Source: Eubacteriales bacterium (lineage in GTDB: Bacteria > Bacillota > Clostridia > Lachnospirales > Lachnospiraceae). Taken from it: a DNA stretch of 64,000 nt. Each line of letters opens with the position of its first letter. The first letter of the stretch is position 1. This document shows positions 36,887-43,855 of this stretch, in pieces. The translations under genes and the position numbers were made by a program. The notes below the pieces were generated by a model. It was not told the DNA's origin. It saw only the letters and a program-made list of their open reading frames with translations, and ran no database searches. The stretch lies in NCBI GenBank assembly GCA_030536575.1, contig JAUNPS010000014.1, forward strand, positions 45,014 to 109,013, given 5' to 3'.

Positions 36887-37789
36887 ATGAATAAAACCTT
36901 TAATCGTTCCAAATGTTACCGGATCGTATCCATCGTGATCATTACGATTTTAGCTATCGGATTTGCGTTCCCCCTTTACTGGATCGTCACGGGTTCCTTT
37001 AAAACGGCATCCGCGATCAATGCGACGACACCCCAGTGGTGGCCGGAAGAATTCGTTCTGGACAACTACCAGAAGCTGTTCAGCAGACAGACCGCCCCGC
37101 TCTGGGAGCTGCACATTCCGTTTACGAACATCAGCTTCGCAGGCCCGGTGGTTCCGGCGGCGATCCGCTGGCTGGTGAATACGGTCTTCATGGCCGTGGT
37201 TTCCATGCTCCTGACCTGTGCGACGGCGGCGATGGCAGGCTATGCCCTGGCGAAAAAGCGCTTCATCGGACGTACCTTGGTGTTTACCCTGATCGTGTGC
37301 GCGATGGCTCTGCCGAAACAGGTTATCCTGATCCCGCTGCTTCGGGAAATGTCGGCCCTGAACCTGTATAACACCCTCTGGGCGGCGATCCTGCCCATCG
37401 TAGGCTGGCCCTTCGGCGTCTTCCTGATCAAGCAGTTCGCGGAAGGCATCCCCGGAGAAATGATGGAAGCGGCCCGCATCGACGGCGCAAGCGAGTGGAA
37501 GACCTTTTCCGAGATCGCCCTGCCGATGTTAAAGCCCGGTATCGGCGCATTGGCCATTTTCACCTTCATTAATTCCTGGAACGACTACTTTATGCAGTTG
37601 ATCATGCTGACCAGTACCAGCAACCTGACGATTTCCCTTGGTATCGCCAAGCTCCAGGCGGAAAACGCCACAGACTTCGGTCTGATCATGGCGGGCGCGG
37701 CCCTGGCGGCGATTCCGATCATCATCGTATTCCTGATTTTCCAGAAGTATTTCACCAAGGGAATCACGATGGGCGCAGTTAAAGGCTGA
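36887..37789 (+). CDS. Sugar ABC transporter permease, MalG/UgpE type
   Basis: 300 residues, six membrane segments, EAA loop MMEAARIDGASEWKTF near residue 195, ribosome site GAAGGGAGG. Second channel subunit. As in the importer at 27690-30821, no ATP-binding gene follows, so a shared ATPase is needed. Confidence 0.9.
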   Translation: MNKTFNRSKCYRIVSIVIITILAIGFAFPLYWIVTGSFKTASAINATTPQWWPEEFVLDNYQKLFSRQTAPLWELHIPFTNISFAGPVVPAAIRWLVNTVFMAVVSMLLTCATAAMAGYALAKKRFIGRTLVFTLIVCAMALPKQVILIPLLREMSALNLYNTLWAAILPIVGWPFGVFLIKQFAEGIPGEMMEAARIDGASEWKTFSEIALPMLKPGIGALAIFTFINSWNDYFMQLIMLTSTSNLTISLGIAKLQAENATDFGLIMAGAALAAIPIIIVFLIFQKYFTKGITMGAVKG

Positions 37790-37833
37790 TCCGGCAAAGG
37801 AAAAGAGAATCATTATTTAAGGAGGATGAAGCA

Positions 37834-38532
37834 ATGAAAAAAGAAGAGATTTTTGAACAGATCAAAGGCAAAGTGATCGTATCCTGCCAGGCCCTTCCCA
37901 GCGAACCCCTGTATGTGGAAGAAAAATCCATCATGTACCTGATGGCGCGTGCGGCCAAGCAGGCGGGTTCTCCGGCGATCCGGACCAGCAGCATCCGGGA
38001 CGTGGTTGCGATCAAGGAGGAAACCGGGCTTCCGGTCATCGGCCTTGTAAAAGTAAACTATGAAGGCTTCGAGAGCTACATCACCCCGACGATGAAAGAG
38101 GTGGACGACCTCGTGGCCGTGAATACCGATATCATTGCTTTCGACTGCACGAATCTGAAGCGCGGCGACGGCAAGACCACCAGTGAATTCATCACCGAAG
38201 TGCGGACGAAATATCCGGACGCCATTCTGATGGCAGACATTTCCACATATGAAGAGGGCGTGAATGCCTGGAAGCTGGGGATGGATATGGTCGGCACCAC
38301 GATGAGCGGCTATACGCCATTCTCTCCGAAGACGGAAGGGCCGGATCTGGAGCTGGTGCGCCGTCTGTCTGAGACGGTGGACGTTCCGGTCATCGGCGAA
38401 GGAAGGATTCATTATCCGGAACAGGCCGTGGAAGTTTTGAACGCGGGTGCATTTGCGGTCGTAGTCGGCGGAGCCATTACGAGACCCCTGGAAATCGCGG
38501 CGAGATTTATTCAGGCAGTTGAAAAAAGATAA
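37834..38532 (+). CDS. nanE: N-acetylmannosamine-6-phosphate 2-epimerase
   Basis: 232 residues, a TIM barrel of the NanE family converting ManNAc-6-P to GlcNAc-6-P in the cytoplasm. Recognisable segments are VSCQALPSEPLY near residue 16, FDCTNLKRGDGKT near 105, MADISTYEEG near 133, TMSGYTP near 150 and VIGEGRIHYPEQA near 185. ATG 37834 has AAGGAGG. It sits between the importer and the lyase, giving the pathway order import, lyase, kinase (opposite strand), epimerase. Confidence 0.93.
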   Translation: MKKEEIFEQIKGKVIVSCQALPSEPLYVEEKSIMYLMARAAKQAGSPAIRTSSIRDVVAIKEETGLPVIGLVKVNYEGFESYITPTMKEVDDLVAVNTDIIAFDCTNLKRGDGKTTSEFITEVRTKYPDAILMADISTYEEGVNAWKLGMDMVGTTMSGYTPFSPKTEGPDLELVRRLSETVDVPVIGEGRIHYPEQAVEVLNAGAFAVVVGGAITRPLEIAARFIQAVEKR

Positions 38533-38549
38533 GACAGGGAGGCAGTAAC

Positions 38550-39467
38550 ATGTCAAAGTATGAGATCAATCAATTTAAGCATGTGACCGTGGCGCTGAAC
38601 ACGCCGTTCAAAGAGGACGGAAGCGTCGATGAGCAGGCCGTGCGCGCGGTTTCCAGATATTTCCGGGACAAAGGCGTAAAGCAGATGTATGTCTGCGGGA
38701 GCACCGGAGAGGGATTCCTGCTGGATACCGAGGAGCGCAAACTGGTTGCGGAAGCGGTGGTGAGCGAGGTCGGAAAAGACATGAATATCATTGTTCATGT
38801 GGGATGCGCGGATACCCGGCACGCCTGCATCCTGGCCGAGCATGCGGAAAAGATCGGTGCGGCGGCCACTTCCGCAGTCCCCTGCGTCTATTACCGTCCC
38901 AGCGAGGAGAGCGTATACCGGCACTGGACAGAGATCACGAAAGCGGCGGATCTTCCGTTCTTCATCTATAATATTCCGCAGCTCACCGGATTTAACCTGT
39001 CTATGAACCTGTTTCACCGGATGCTGGAAAATGAGCGCGTAGCGGGCGTGAAGTGTTCCTCTGACCCGGCACAGGATATCCTGCGCTTTAAACAGGCCGG
39101 CGGAAAAGATTTCATTGTCTTCAATGGGCCGGACGAGCAGTTCGTAGCCGGACGCCTGATGGGCGCGGACGCCGGAATCGGCGGGACATATGGGGCGATG
39201 CCGGAGCTGTACCTGAAGATGGAAGAGCTGATCAGACGCGGCGAATGGGAGAAAGCGGCCGAGGTTCAGGGCATTGTAACGCCGCTGATCTACCGTCTGT
39301 GTTCCTTTGCCTCCATGTACGGCGCGGTGAAGAGCATCATTACGTTGGACGGCTGCCCGATGGGTGACCCGCGGCTTCCGTTCCTTCCGGTTTCGAAGGA
39401 CGATCCGGAGCTGATCCAGCTCTACAAAGACATCAAACAGGCAATTGCCGATACAAAGGAATGGTAA
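38550..39467 (+). CDS. nanA: N-acetylneuraminate lyase-type aldolase (DapA/NanA family)
   Basis: 305 residues, class I aldolase of the dihydrodipicolinate synthase/NanA family. GSTGEGF near residue 50 is the NanA-style carbonyl-binding motif; Y140 in FFIYNIP and K168 in AGVKCSS are the catalytic tyrosine and Schiff-base lysine. It would cleave sialic acid to ManNAc and pyruvate. 17 bases after NanE with GGGAGG upstream. A DapA-like role is less likely given the neighbours. Confidence 0.9.
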   Translation: MSKYEINQFKHVTVALNTPFKEDGSVDEQAVRAVSRYFRDKGVKQMYVCGSTGEGFLLDTEERKLVAEAVVSEVGKDMNIIVHVGCADTRHACILAEHAEKIGAAATSAVPCVYYRPSEESVYRHWTEITKAADLPFFIYNIPQLTGFNLSMNLFHRMLENERVAGVKCSSDPAQDILRFKQAGGKDFIVFNGPDEQFVAGRLMGADAGIGGTYGAMPELYLKMEELIRRGEWEKAAEVQGIVTPLIYRLCSFASMYGAVKSIITLDGCPMGDPRLPFLPVSKDDPELIQLYKDIKQAIADTKEW

Positions 39468-39468
39468 A

Positions 39469-40113
39469 ATGAAAAAGCATATCGTATGTTTTGGAGATTC
39501 GAACACCCACGGATACTGTGCGGCGAACGGCGGCCGGTTCGATGAGAACGAGCGCTGGACGTGCCTTCTTCAGAAGAAGCTGGGAGAGGATTACCTGATC
39601 CTGGAGGAGGGATTAAGCGGCCGGACGACCAGTTTCCGGGACCCGTTATTTGAGGGGCTGGCCGGGCTGGACTATCTGTATCCGTGCCTGATGAGCCATG
39701 AACCGGTGGATCTGCTGGTGATTATGCTGGGGACGAACGATACGAAGGAGCGCTTCGGGGCGTCGGCGGCGTGCATTGCGCTGGGACTGAAGCGGCTGAT
39801 CGGGAAGGCCCTGGCCACTGCGGACTGCTGGCGGGACGGGAAGCCGAATATTCTGGTGGTGACGCCGCAGAATATCGGGCCGGAGTACGCGCAGTCGGAA
39901 GTCGGCGGCACGATGGGACGGGGCTGTGCCGAGAAGTCCCAGGGGCTGGCGGCGGAGTATGAGAAGATCGCCGAGATGATGGGCTGTCATTATCTGGATG
40001 CGAACAAGGTCGTGCAGGCGGGGCCGAATGACATTGATTTTATGCATCTGACGGCGGAAGGCCATAAGCAGTTGGCGGAGGCACTGGCGGAGAAGATCCC
40101 GCAGATATTATAA
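39469..40113 (+). CDS. SGNH/GDSL hydrolase, candidate sialate O-acetylesterase
   Basis: 214 residues, no signal peptide. Nucleophile S11 is in CFGDSNTHGY; LGTNDTK near residue 90 is block III; DFMHLTAEGHKQLAEAL near the end gives the Asp/His pair. ATG 39469 starts one base after the lyase stop. In this operon it would remove O-acetyl groups from imported sialic acids; that is inference from context, and other acyl sugars are possible. Confidence 0.8.
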   Translation: MKKHIVCFGDSNTHGYCAANGGRFDENERWTCLLQKKLGEDYLILEEGLSGRTTSFRDPLFEGLAGLDYLYPCLMSHEPVDLLVIMLGTNDTKERFGASAACIALGLKRLIGKALATADCWRDGKPNILVVTPQNIGPEYAQSEVGGTMGRGCAEKSQGLAAEYEKIAEMMGCHYLDANKVVQAGPNDIDFMHLTAEGHKQLAEALAEKIPQIL

Positions 40114-40134
40114 GACGGATTTGAAACAGGCAGA

Positions 40135-40144
40135 GGCTGCGCTC
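40135..40144. repeat. 10-bp direct repeat flanking the miniature element (left copy)
   Basis: GGCTGCGCTC here recurs at 40528-40537 directly on the other side of the element, consistent with a target-site duplication. The right copy is also the left arm of the operon terminator. Confidence 0.5.
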
Positions 40145-40527
40145 CGGCATTCACACCTACGCCAGCCTTTTGGTACGTCCAAGTCCATTATGTACAGCCG
40201 CCGGGAAGGCGGAAAGCTTGCGGGGACGTGTTTCGAGGGGCGGTTTTCACTGGAATCTCCGTTCCAGGCGGAGATGCAGGCGTGCCGTATACGGCAAGGA
40301 AGAATGTCGAAATCGCCTTTCTAAGACTTTCCGGTGAATCGGATACCATGCTCGCATGGCAAGGCGCATGAAATAAGAAGGCTCTCCTGAGCGTCTTAGT
40401 CGCAGTTAGGGGAAGTTTGACGATGACGTTGCCCCGTTCCCCGGAAGGTTTTCGACGGCACGGTGGTGTCCATCTAAGTCTACAGTGGTTAAAAAAATAG
40501 AAAAGCTGGCGTTGTGTGAATGGTAAT
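40145..40527 (+). mobile_element. MITE-like element, copy 1 (degenerate)
   Basis: A non-coding 383-base unit with imperfect terminal inverted repeats (ATTCACACCTACGCCAGC at 40149 against GCTGGCGTTGTGTGAAT at 40505). Its core matches the reverse complement of the 63587-63877 element in long blocks, for example the GGGAAGGCGGAAAGCTTGCG region at 40203, CTCCTGAGCG at 40384 and the run at 40401-40462. It carries about 90 bases absent from the other copy. No transposase is encoded, so movement would be in trans. Confidence 0.7.
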
Positions 40528-40558
40528 GGCTGCGCTCTACGGGGCGCGGCCTTTTTGG
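40528..40558 (+). terminator. Terminator of the nan-type operon
   Basis: GGCTGCGCTC, loop TACG, GGGCGCGGCC, then TTTTT. Ten pairs including two G-U. The left arm equals the putative target duplication of the miniature element, so the element seems to have inserted at this terminator and left it intact downstream. Confidence 0.75.
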
Positions 40559-40567
40559 CGCATTTTG

Positions 40568-40596
40568 TTGAAATTCCTCCCGGTTTATGCTACAGT
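40568..40596 (+). promoter_or_regulatory. Promoter of the IbrA-IbrB operon
   Basis: TTGAAA at 40568-40573, a 17-base spacer and TACAGT at 40591-40596. The start point would be near 40603, directly before a dyad. Confidence 0.65.
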
Positions 40597-40606
40597 AATT
40601 GGGAAA

Positions 40607-40632
40607 CCAATTTCCAGAAAATGGAAATTTGG
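40607..40632. promoter_or_regulatory. Dyad in the leader of the IbrA-like gene (operator candidate)
   Basis: CCAATTTCCA, then GAAAA, then TGGAAATTTGG: a near-perfect inverted repeat just after the predicted transcription start and before the ribosome site. It could bind a repressor, possibly an operon product; no protein is assigned. Confidence 0.5.
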
Positions 40633-40650
40633 GAAAAAGGGAGGGATTTT

Positions 40651-41982
40651 ATGAAACGGGAATATCTGGAACAGAACGTCTACGAAGCATTCCAGGACCG
40701 CCTAGGCCTGATCTTCGAAGAATTCGACAACATCTACGTCTCCTTCTCCGGCGGAAAAGACAGCGGCCTTCTCTTAAACATGGTTCTGGACTACCGGAAA
40801 AAGTACTTTCCACAGAAAACCATCGGCGTCTTCCACCAGGACTTCGAAGCCCAGTACACCGTGACCACCGAATACGTAGAGCGCACCTTCGAGCGCATCA
40901 AAGACGACGTGGAACCCTACTGGGTCTGCCTCCCAATGGCCACCCGGACGGCCCTAAGCAGCTACGAAATGTACTGGTATCCCTGGGACGACACGAAAGA
41001 AGAACTCTGGATTCGGAAAATGCCGGACAAAGAATACGTCATCAACCTGAATAACAACCCCATGACCACCTACCGCTACCGCATGCACCAGGAAGACCTG
41101 GCCAAACAATTCGGCCGCTGGTATCGCCTCTCCCACGGGAACGGAAAAACCGTCTGCCTCCTGGGAATGCGCGCCGACGAATCCCTACAGCGTTACAGCG
41201 GTTTTGTCAATAAAAAGTACGGCTACAAAGGCGAATGCTGGATCAGCAAGCAGTTCAAAGACGTCTGGTGCGCCTCCCCTCTGTACGACTGGACGTCGGA
41301 AGACATCTGGCATGCCAATTATCTGTTTAACTATGATTACAATCGGTTATACGACTTGTACTATATGGCCGGGCTGAAAGTCTCGCAGATGCGCGTGGCC
41401 TCCCCGTTTAACGACTATTCAAAAGACGCCCTGAACCTGTACCGGGTCATCGATCCGGAAATCTGGGTAAAACTGGTAGGCCGCGTCCAGGGCGCGAACT
41501 TCGCCAGCATTTACGGCCGGACAAAAGCCATGGGCTACCGGAACATCACCCTTCCCGAAGGCCATACCTGGAAGTCCTACACGATGTTCCTTCTGGACAC
41601 CCTTCCGGCCAGGCTTCGGAACAACTACGCGAAAAAGTTCAATACCTCCATCGAATTCTGGCACAAAACCGGAGGCGGCCTGGACGAAGAAACCATTGCC
41701 GAACTCGTGGATCACGGCTACAAAATCCGCCGCAACGGCGTTTCGAACTACACCCTGAGCAAAAAATCCAGAGTGGTCTTTCTGGAAAAAATCCCGGATC
41801 ACACGGACGATATCAAGTCCTCCAAAGATGTGCCGAGCTGGAAGCGGATGTGCTACTGCATTCTGAAAAACGACCACATCTGCCGGTTCATGGGCTTCGG
41901 GATGACCAGAGAGCAGCAGCGGCGGATCGACCTGATCAAAGAAAAGTACAAGAGTGTGGAGGAGATGGATTATGGAGTATAA
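40651..41982 (+). CDS. IbrA-like PAPS-reductase-family protein (N-type ATP pyrophosphatase, DUF3440)
   Basis: 443 residues, soluble. The PP-loop SGGKDS at residues 33-38 binds ATP; the domain (about 20-260) is that of phosphoadenosine phosphosulfate reductases and of DndC. The C-terminal part (about 280-443, with YKIRRNGVSNYTLSKKSR and KNDHICRFMGFG) is the DUF3440-type extension found in IbrA, a regulator of Ig-binding protein genes in some E. coli. Genuine reductase CxxC features are not obvious. ATG 40651 has GGGAGG; longer starts would read through the promoter. Overlaps the ParB gene by 11 bases. Codons are rich in C endings, unlike the gene before it. A sulfur-transfer or adenylation role is inference. 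Confidence 0.82.
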   Translation: MKREYLEQNVYEAFQDRLGLIFEEFDNIYVSFSGGKDSGLLLNMVLDYRKKYFPQKTIGVFHQDFEAQYTVTTEYVERTFERIKDDVEPYWVCLPMATRTALSSYEMYWYPWDDTKEELWIRKMPDKEYVINLNNNPMTTYRYRMHQEDLAKQFGRWYRLSHGNGKTVCLLGMRADESLQRYSGFVNKKYGYKGECWISKQFKDVWCASPLYDWTSEDIWHANYLFNYDYNRLYDLYYMAGLKVSQMRVASPFNDYSKDALNLYRVIDPEIWVKLVGRVQGANFASIYGRTKAMGYRNITLPEGHTWKSYTMFLLDTLPARLRNNYAKKFNTSIEFWHKTGGGLDEETIAELVDHGYKIRRNGVSNYTLSKKSRVVFLEKIPDHTDDIKSSKDVPSWKRMCYCILKNDHICRFMGFGMTREQQRRIDLIKEKYKSVEEMDYGV

Positions 41983-42517
41983 AAGCCCGGTTTACCATGT
42001 GATACCGGTTCCGATCGAAAAGATCAAACCAAACACCTACAATCCCAATGCGGTGGCCCCGCCGGAGATGCGCCTGCTCTATGACAGCATTAAGGCGGAC
42101 GGCTACACGATGCCGATTGTCTGTTATTATGATAAAGCGGAGGATACCTACATCATTGTAGACGGATTCCACCGCTACCGGATCATGCTGGAGCATGAAG
42201 ACATTTACGAGCGGGAGAAGGGGATGCTCCCGGTCTCGGTCATCAATAAACCTTTGGATCAGCGGATGGCCAGCACCATCCGGCACAACCGGGCCAGAGG
42301 AACCCACGACGTGGATCTGATGAGCAACATTGTGAAAGAACTCCACGACCTGGGACGCTCGGACGCCTGGATTTCGAAGCATCTTGGGATGGATCGGGAC
42401 GAGATCCTGCGGCTGAAGCAGATCACCGGGCTGGCGGAGCTGTTTAAGGACGTGAAGTTCGGAAAAGCCTGGCGTCCGGTGGAAGAACCCGGAGATGAGG
42501 AAGAACTAAATGAATAA
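41972..42517 (+). CDS. IbrB-like ParB/sulfiredoxin-fold protein
   Basis: 181 residues. The ParB N-domain shows KIKPNTYNPN near residue 20, VDGFHRYR at 63-70 (the nucleotide-binding GxxR-like loop) and RHNRARG at 104-110. A HTH-like segment follows (about 129-155, DAWISKHLGMDRDEILRLKQ), then a short acidic tail. It has the length and pairing expected of IbrB. ATG 41972, with GTGGAGG before it, overlaps the IbrA-like gene. It may bind DNA or CTP/ATP and guide its partner; function is not established. Confidence 0.82.
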   Translation: MEYKSPVYHVIPVPIEKIKPNTYNPNAVAPPEMRLLYDSIKADGYTMPIVCYYDKAEDTYIIVDGFHRYRIMLEHEDIYEREKGMLPVSVINKPLDQRMASTIRHNRARGTHDVDLMSNIVKELHDLGRSDAWISKHLGMDRDEILRLKQITGLAELFKDVKFGKAWRPVEEPGDEEELNE

Positions 42518-42530
42518 AGGAGGAAGAACT

Positions 42531-43676
42531 ATGCGTTATCGTGCACTGGGAAATACCGGGCTGAAGGTCAGCGAAATCGGCCTGGGCGGCGAATGGCTGG
42601 AGCGCCATAACACCGAAGAAGTAAAGGAAGTCATCGACTGTTGCGCGGCGAACGGGATCAATATCCTGGACTGCTGGATGTCTGAGCCGAATGTGCGCTC
42701 GAACATCGGAAAGGCGATCAAGGGCAGCCGGGAAAAGTGGATTATCCAGGGGCACATCGGGTCGACCTGGCAGAACGGCCAGTATGTGCGCACCCGTGAC
42801 CTGGAAAAGGTGAAGGAGGCTTTCGAAGACTTGCTGACCCGGATGCAGACGGATTACATCGACCTTGGCATGATCCATTTTGTGGATGAAGCGGCGGAAT
42901 TCGACCGGATCATGAACGGGGAGTTCCTGGCTTACGTCAAGGGGCTGAAGGAAAAAGGCGTGATCCGCCACATTGGCATGAGCACCCATAATCCGGCGGT
43001 GGGGAAGCTGGCGGCTTTAAGCGGAGAGATCGAAATGATTCTCTTCAGCGTGAACCCGGCCTTCGACCTGCTTCCGGCAAGCGAGGACATGAACCGCTAT
43101 TTTGCGGAGGATTCCTACGAGGCGCAGCTTGGCGGCATTGCGCCGGAGCGGGAAGAGCTGTACCGGATCTGCGAGCAGAGAGGCGTCGGGATCACGGTCA
43201 TGAAGGGATATGCCGGAGGACGGCTGTTTTCCGCGGAGACTTCGCCCTTTGGAGTGGCGCTGACGCCGGTACAGTGCCTGCACTACGCGCTGACGCGGCC
43301 CGCGGTGGCGAGTATCATGGTGGGTTATGATACGCCTGCCCATGTGGAGGCGGCTGTGGCCTACGAGACGGCTTCCGAAGAGGAGAAGGACTATGCCAGC
43401 GTCCTGGCCGGTGCGCCGCGCCACGCTTATTCCGGGCAATGTACCTACTGCGGCCACTGTGCGCCATGTCCGCAGAAGATTGACATCGCGATGGTGAATA
43501 AGCTGTATGACCTGGCGGTGATGCAGGAGGAGGTTCCGGCGACGGTGGCGGCGCATTATGCGCAGCTTGCGGCGAATGCGAAGGACTGTATCGGATGCGG
43601 GGGATGCGAGAAGCGCTGTCCATTTGGGGTTCCGGTGGTGGAGCGGATGGAGAAGGCGAAAAAGCTGTTTGTGTAA
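42531..43676 (+). CDS. Aldo/keto-reductase-like protein with two [4Fe-4S] clusters
   Basis: 381 residues. Residues 1-290 are an AKR barrel (RALGNTGLKVSEIGLGGEW; GVIRHIGMSTH). Of the usual tetrad, D47 and H116 are present, but the tyrosine and lysine positions appear replaced (ILDCWMSEPN, IIQGHIG), so normal NADPH-dependent carbonyl reduction is doubtful. Two ferredoxin motifs follow: C304, C307, C310, C313 and C353, C356, C359, C363. Starts 13 bases after the ParB gene with AAAGGAGG, and is followed by a terminator, making it the third gene of the IbrA-IbrB operon. Likely an electron carrier or radical-type enzyme; inference. Confidence 0.82.
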   Translation: MRYRALGNTGLKVSEIGLGGEWLERHNTEEVKEVIDCCAANGINILDCWMSEPNVRSNIGKAIKGSREKWIIQGHIGSTWQNGQYVRTRDLEKVKEAFEDLLTRMQTDYIDLGMIHFVDEAAEFDRIMNGEFLAYVKGLKEKGVIRHIGMSTHNPAVGKLAALSGEIEMILFSVNPAFDLLPASEDMNRYFAEDSYEAQLGGIAPEREELYRICEQRGVGITVMKGYAGGRLFSAETSPFGVALTPVQCLHYALTRPAVASIMVGYDTPAHVEAAVAYETASEEEKDYASVLAGAPRHAYSGQCTYCGHCAPCPQKIDIAMVNKLYDLAVMQEEVPATVAAHYAQLAANAKDCIGCGGCEKRCPFGVPVVERMEKAKKLFV

Positions 43677-43686
43677 ATTGCAGCAG

Positions 43687-43716
43687 AGGCTCTGGTTTTC
43701 GAACCAGGGCCTTTTG
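43687..43716 (+). terminator. Terminator of the IbrA-IbrB-AKR operon
   Basis: AGGCTCTGGTT, loop TTCG, AACCAGGGCCT, then TTTTG: an 11-bp stem with one G-U and a stable tetraloop. Confidence 0.85.
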
Positions 43717-43754
43717 TGTTATGAAATTTTCACAAAATAATCAGAAAGCGTTTA

Positions 43755-43783
43755 TTGCCAAAAAGGCGTGAAATTGTTACACT
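43755..43783 (+). promoter_or_regulatory. Promoter of the DUF1538-PII operon
   Basis: TTGCCA at 43755-43760, a 17-base spacer and TACACT at 43778-43783. Confidence 0.55.
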
Positions 43784-43855
43784 TTTCGTAGAACAAATAA
43801 AATGAAAGGAGAACGCACATGTGAACGAACAACGCAAAGAAAAGGTGGGAACTGC

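Noticed and set aside
40121-40324. A 67-codon open frame in the gap after the nan-type operon
   Set aside because: It falls inside the miniature inverted-repeat element, which has no coding pattern and no conserved frame in the second copy.
40516-40650. N-terminal extension of the IbrA-like gene
   Set aside because: The in-frame ATG at 40516 lies in the miniature element end and upstream of the promoter; ATG 40651 has GGGAGG and aligns with the family start.
40651-43676. Prophage origin of the IbrA-IbrB genes
   Set aside because: PAPS-reductase and ParB genes do occur in phages, but no integrase, structural or lysis gene is present nearby.
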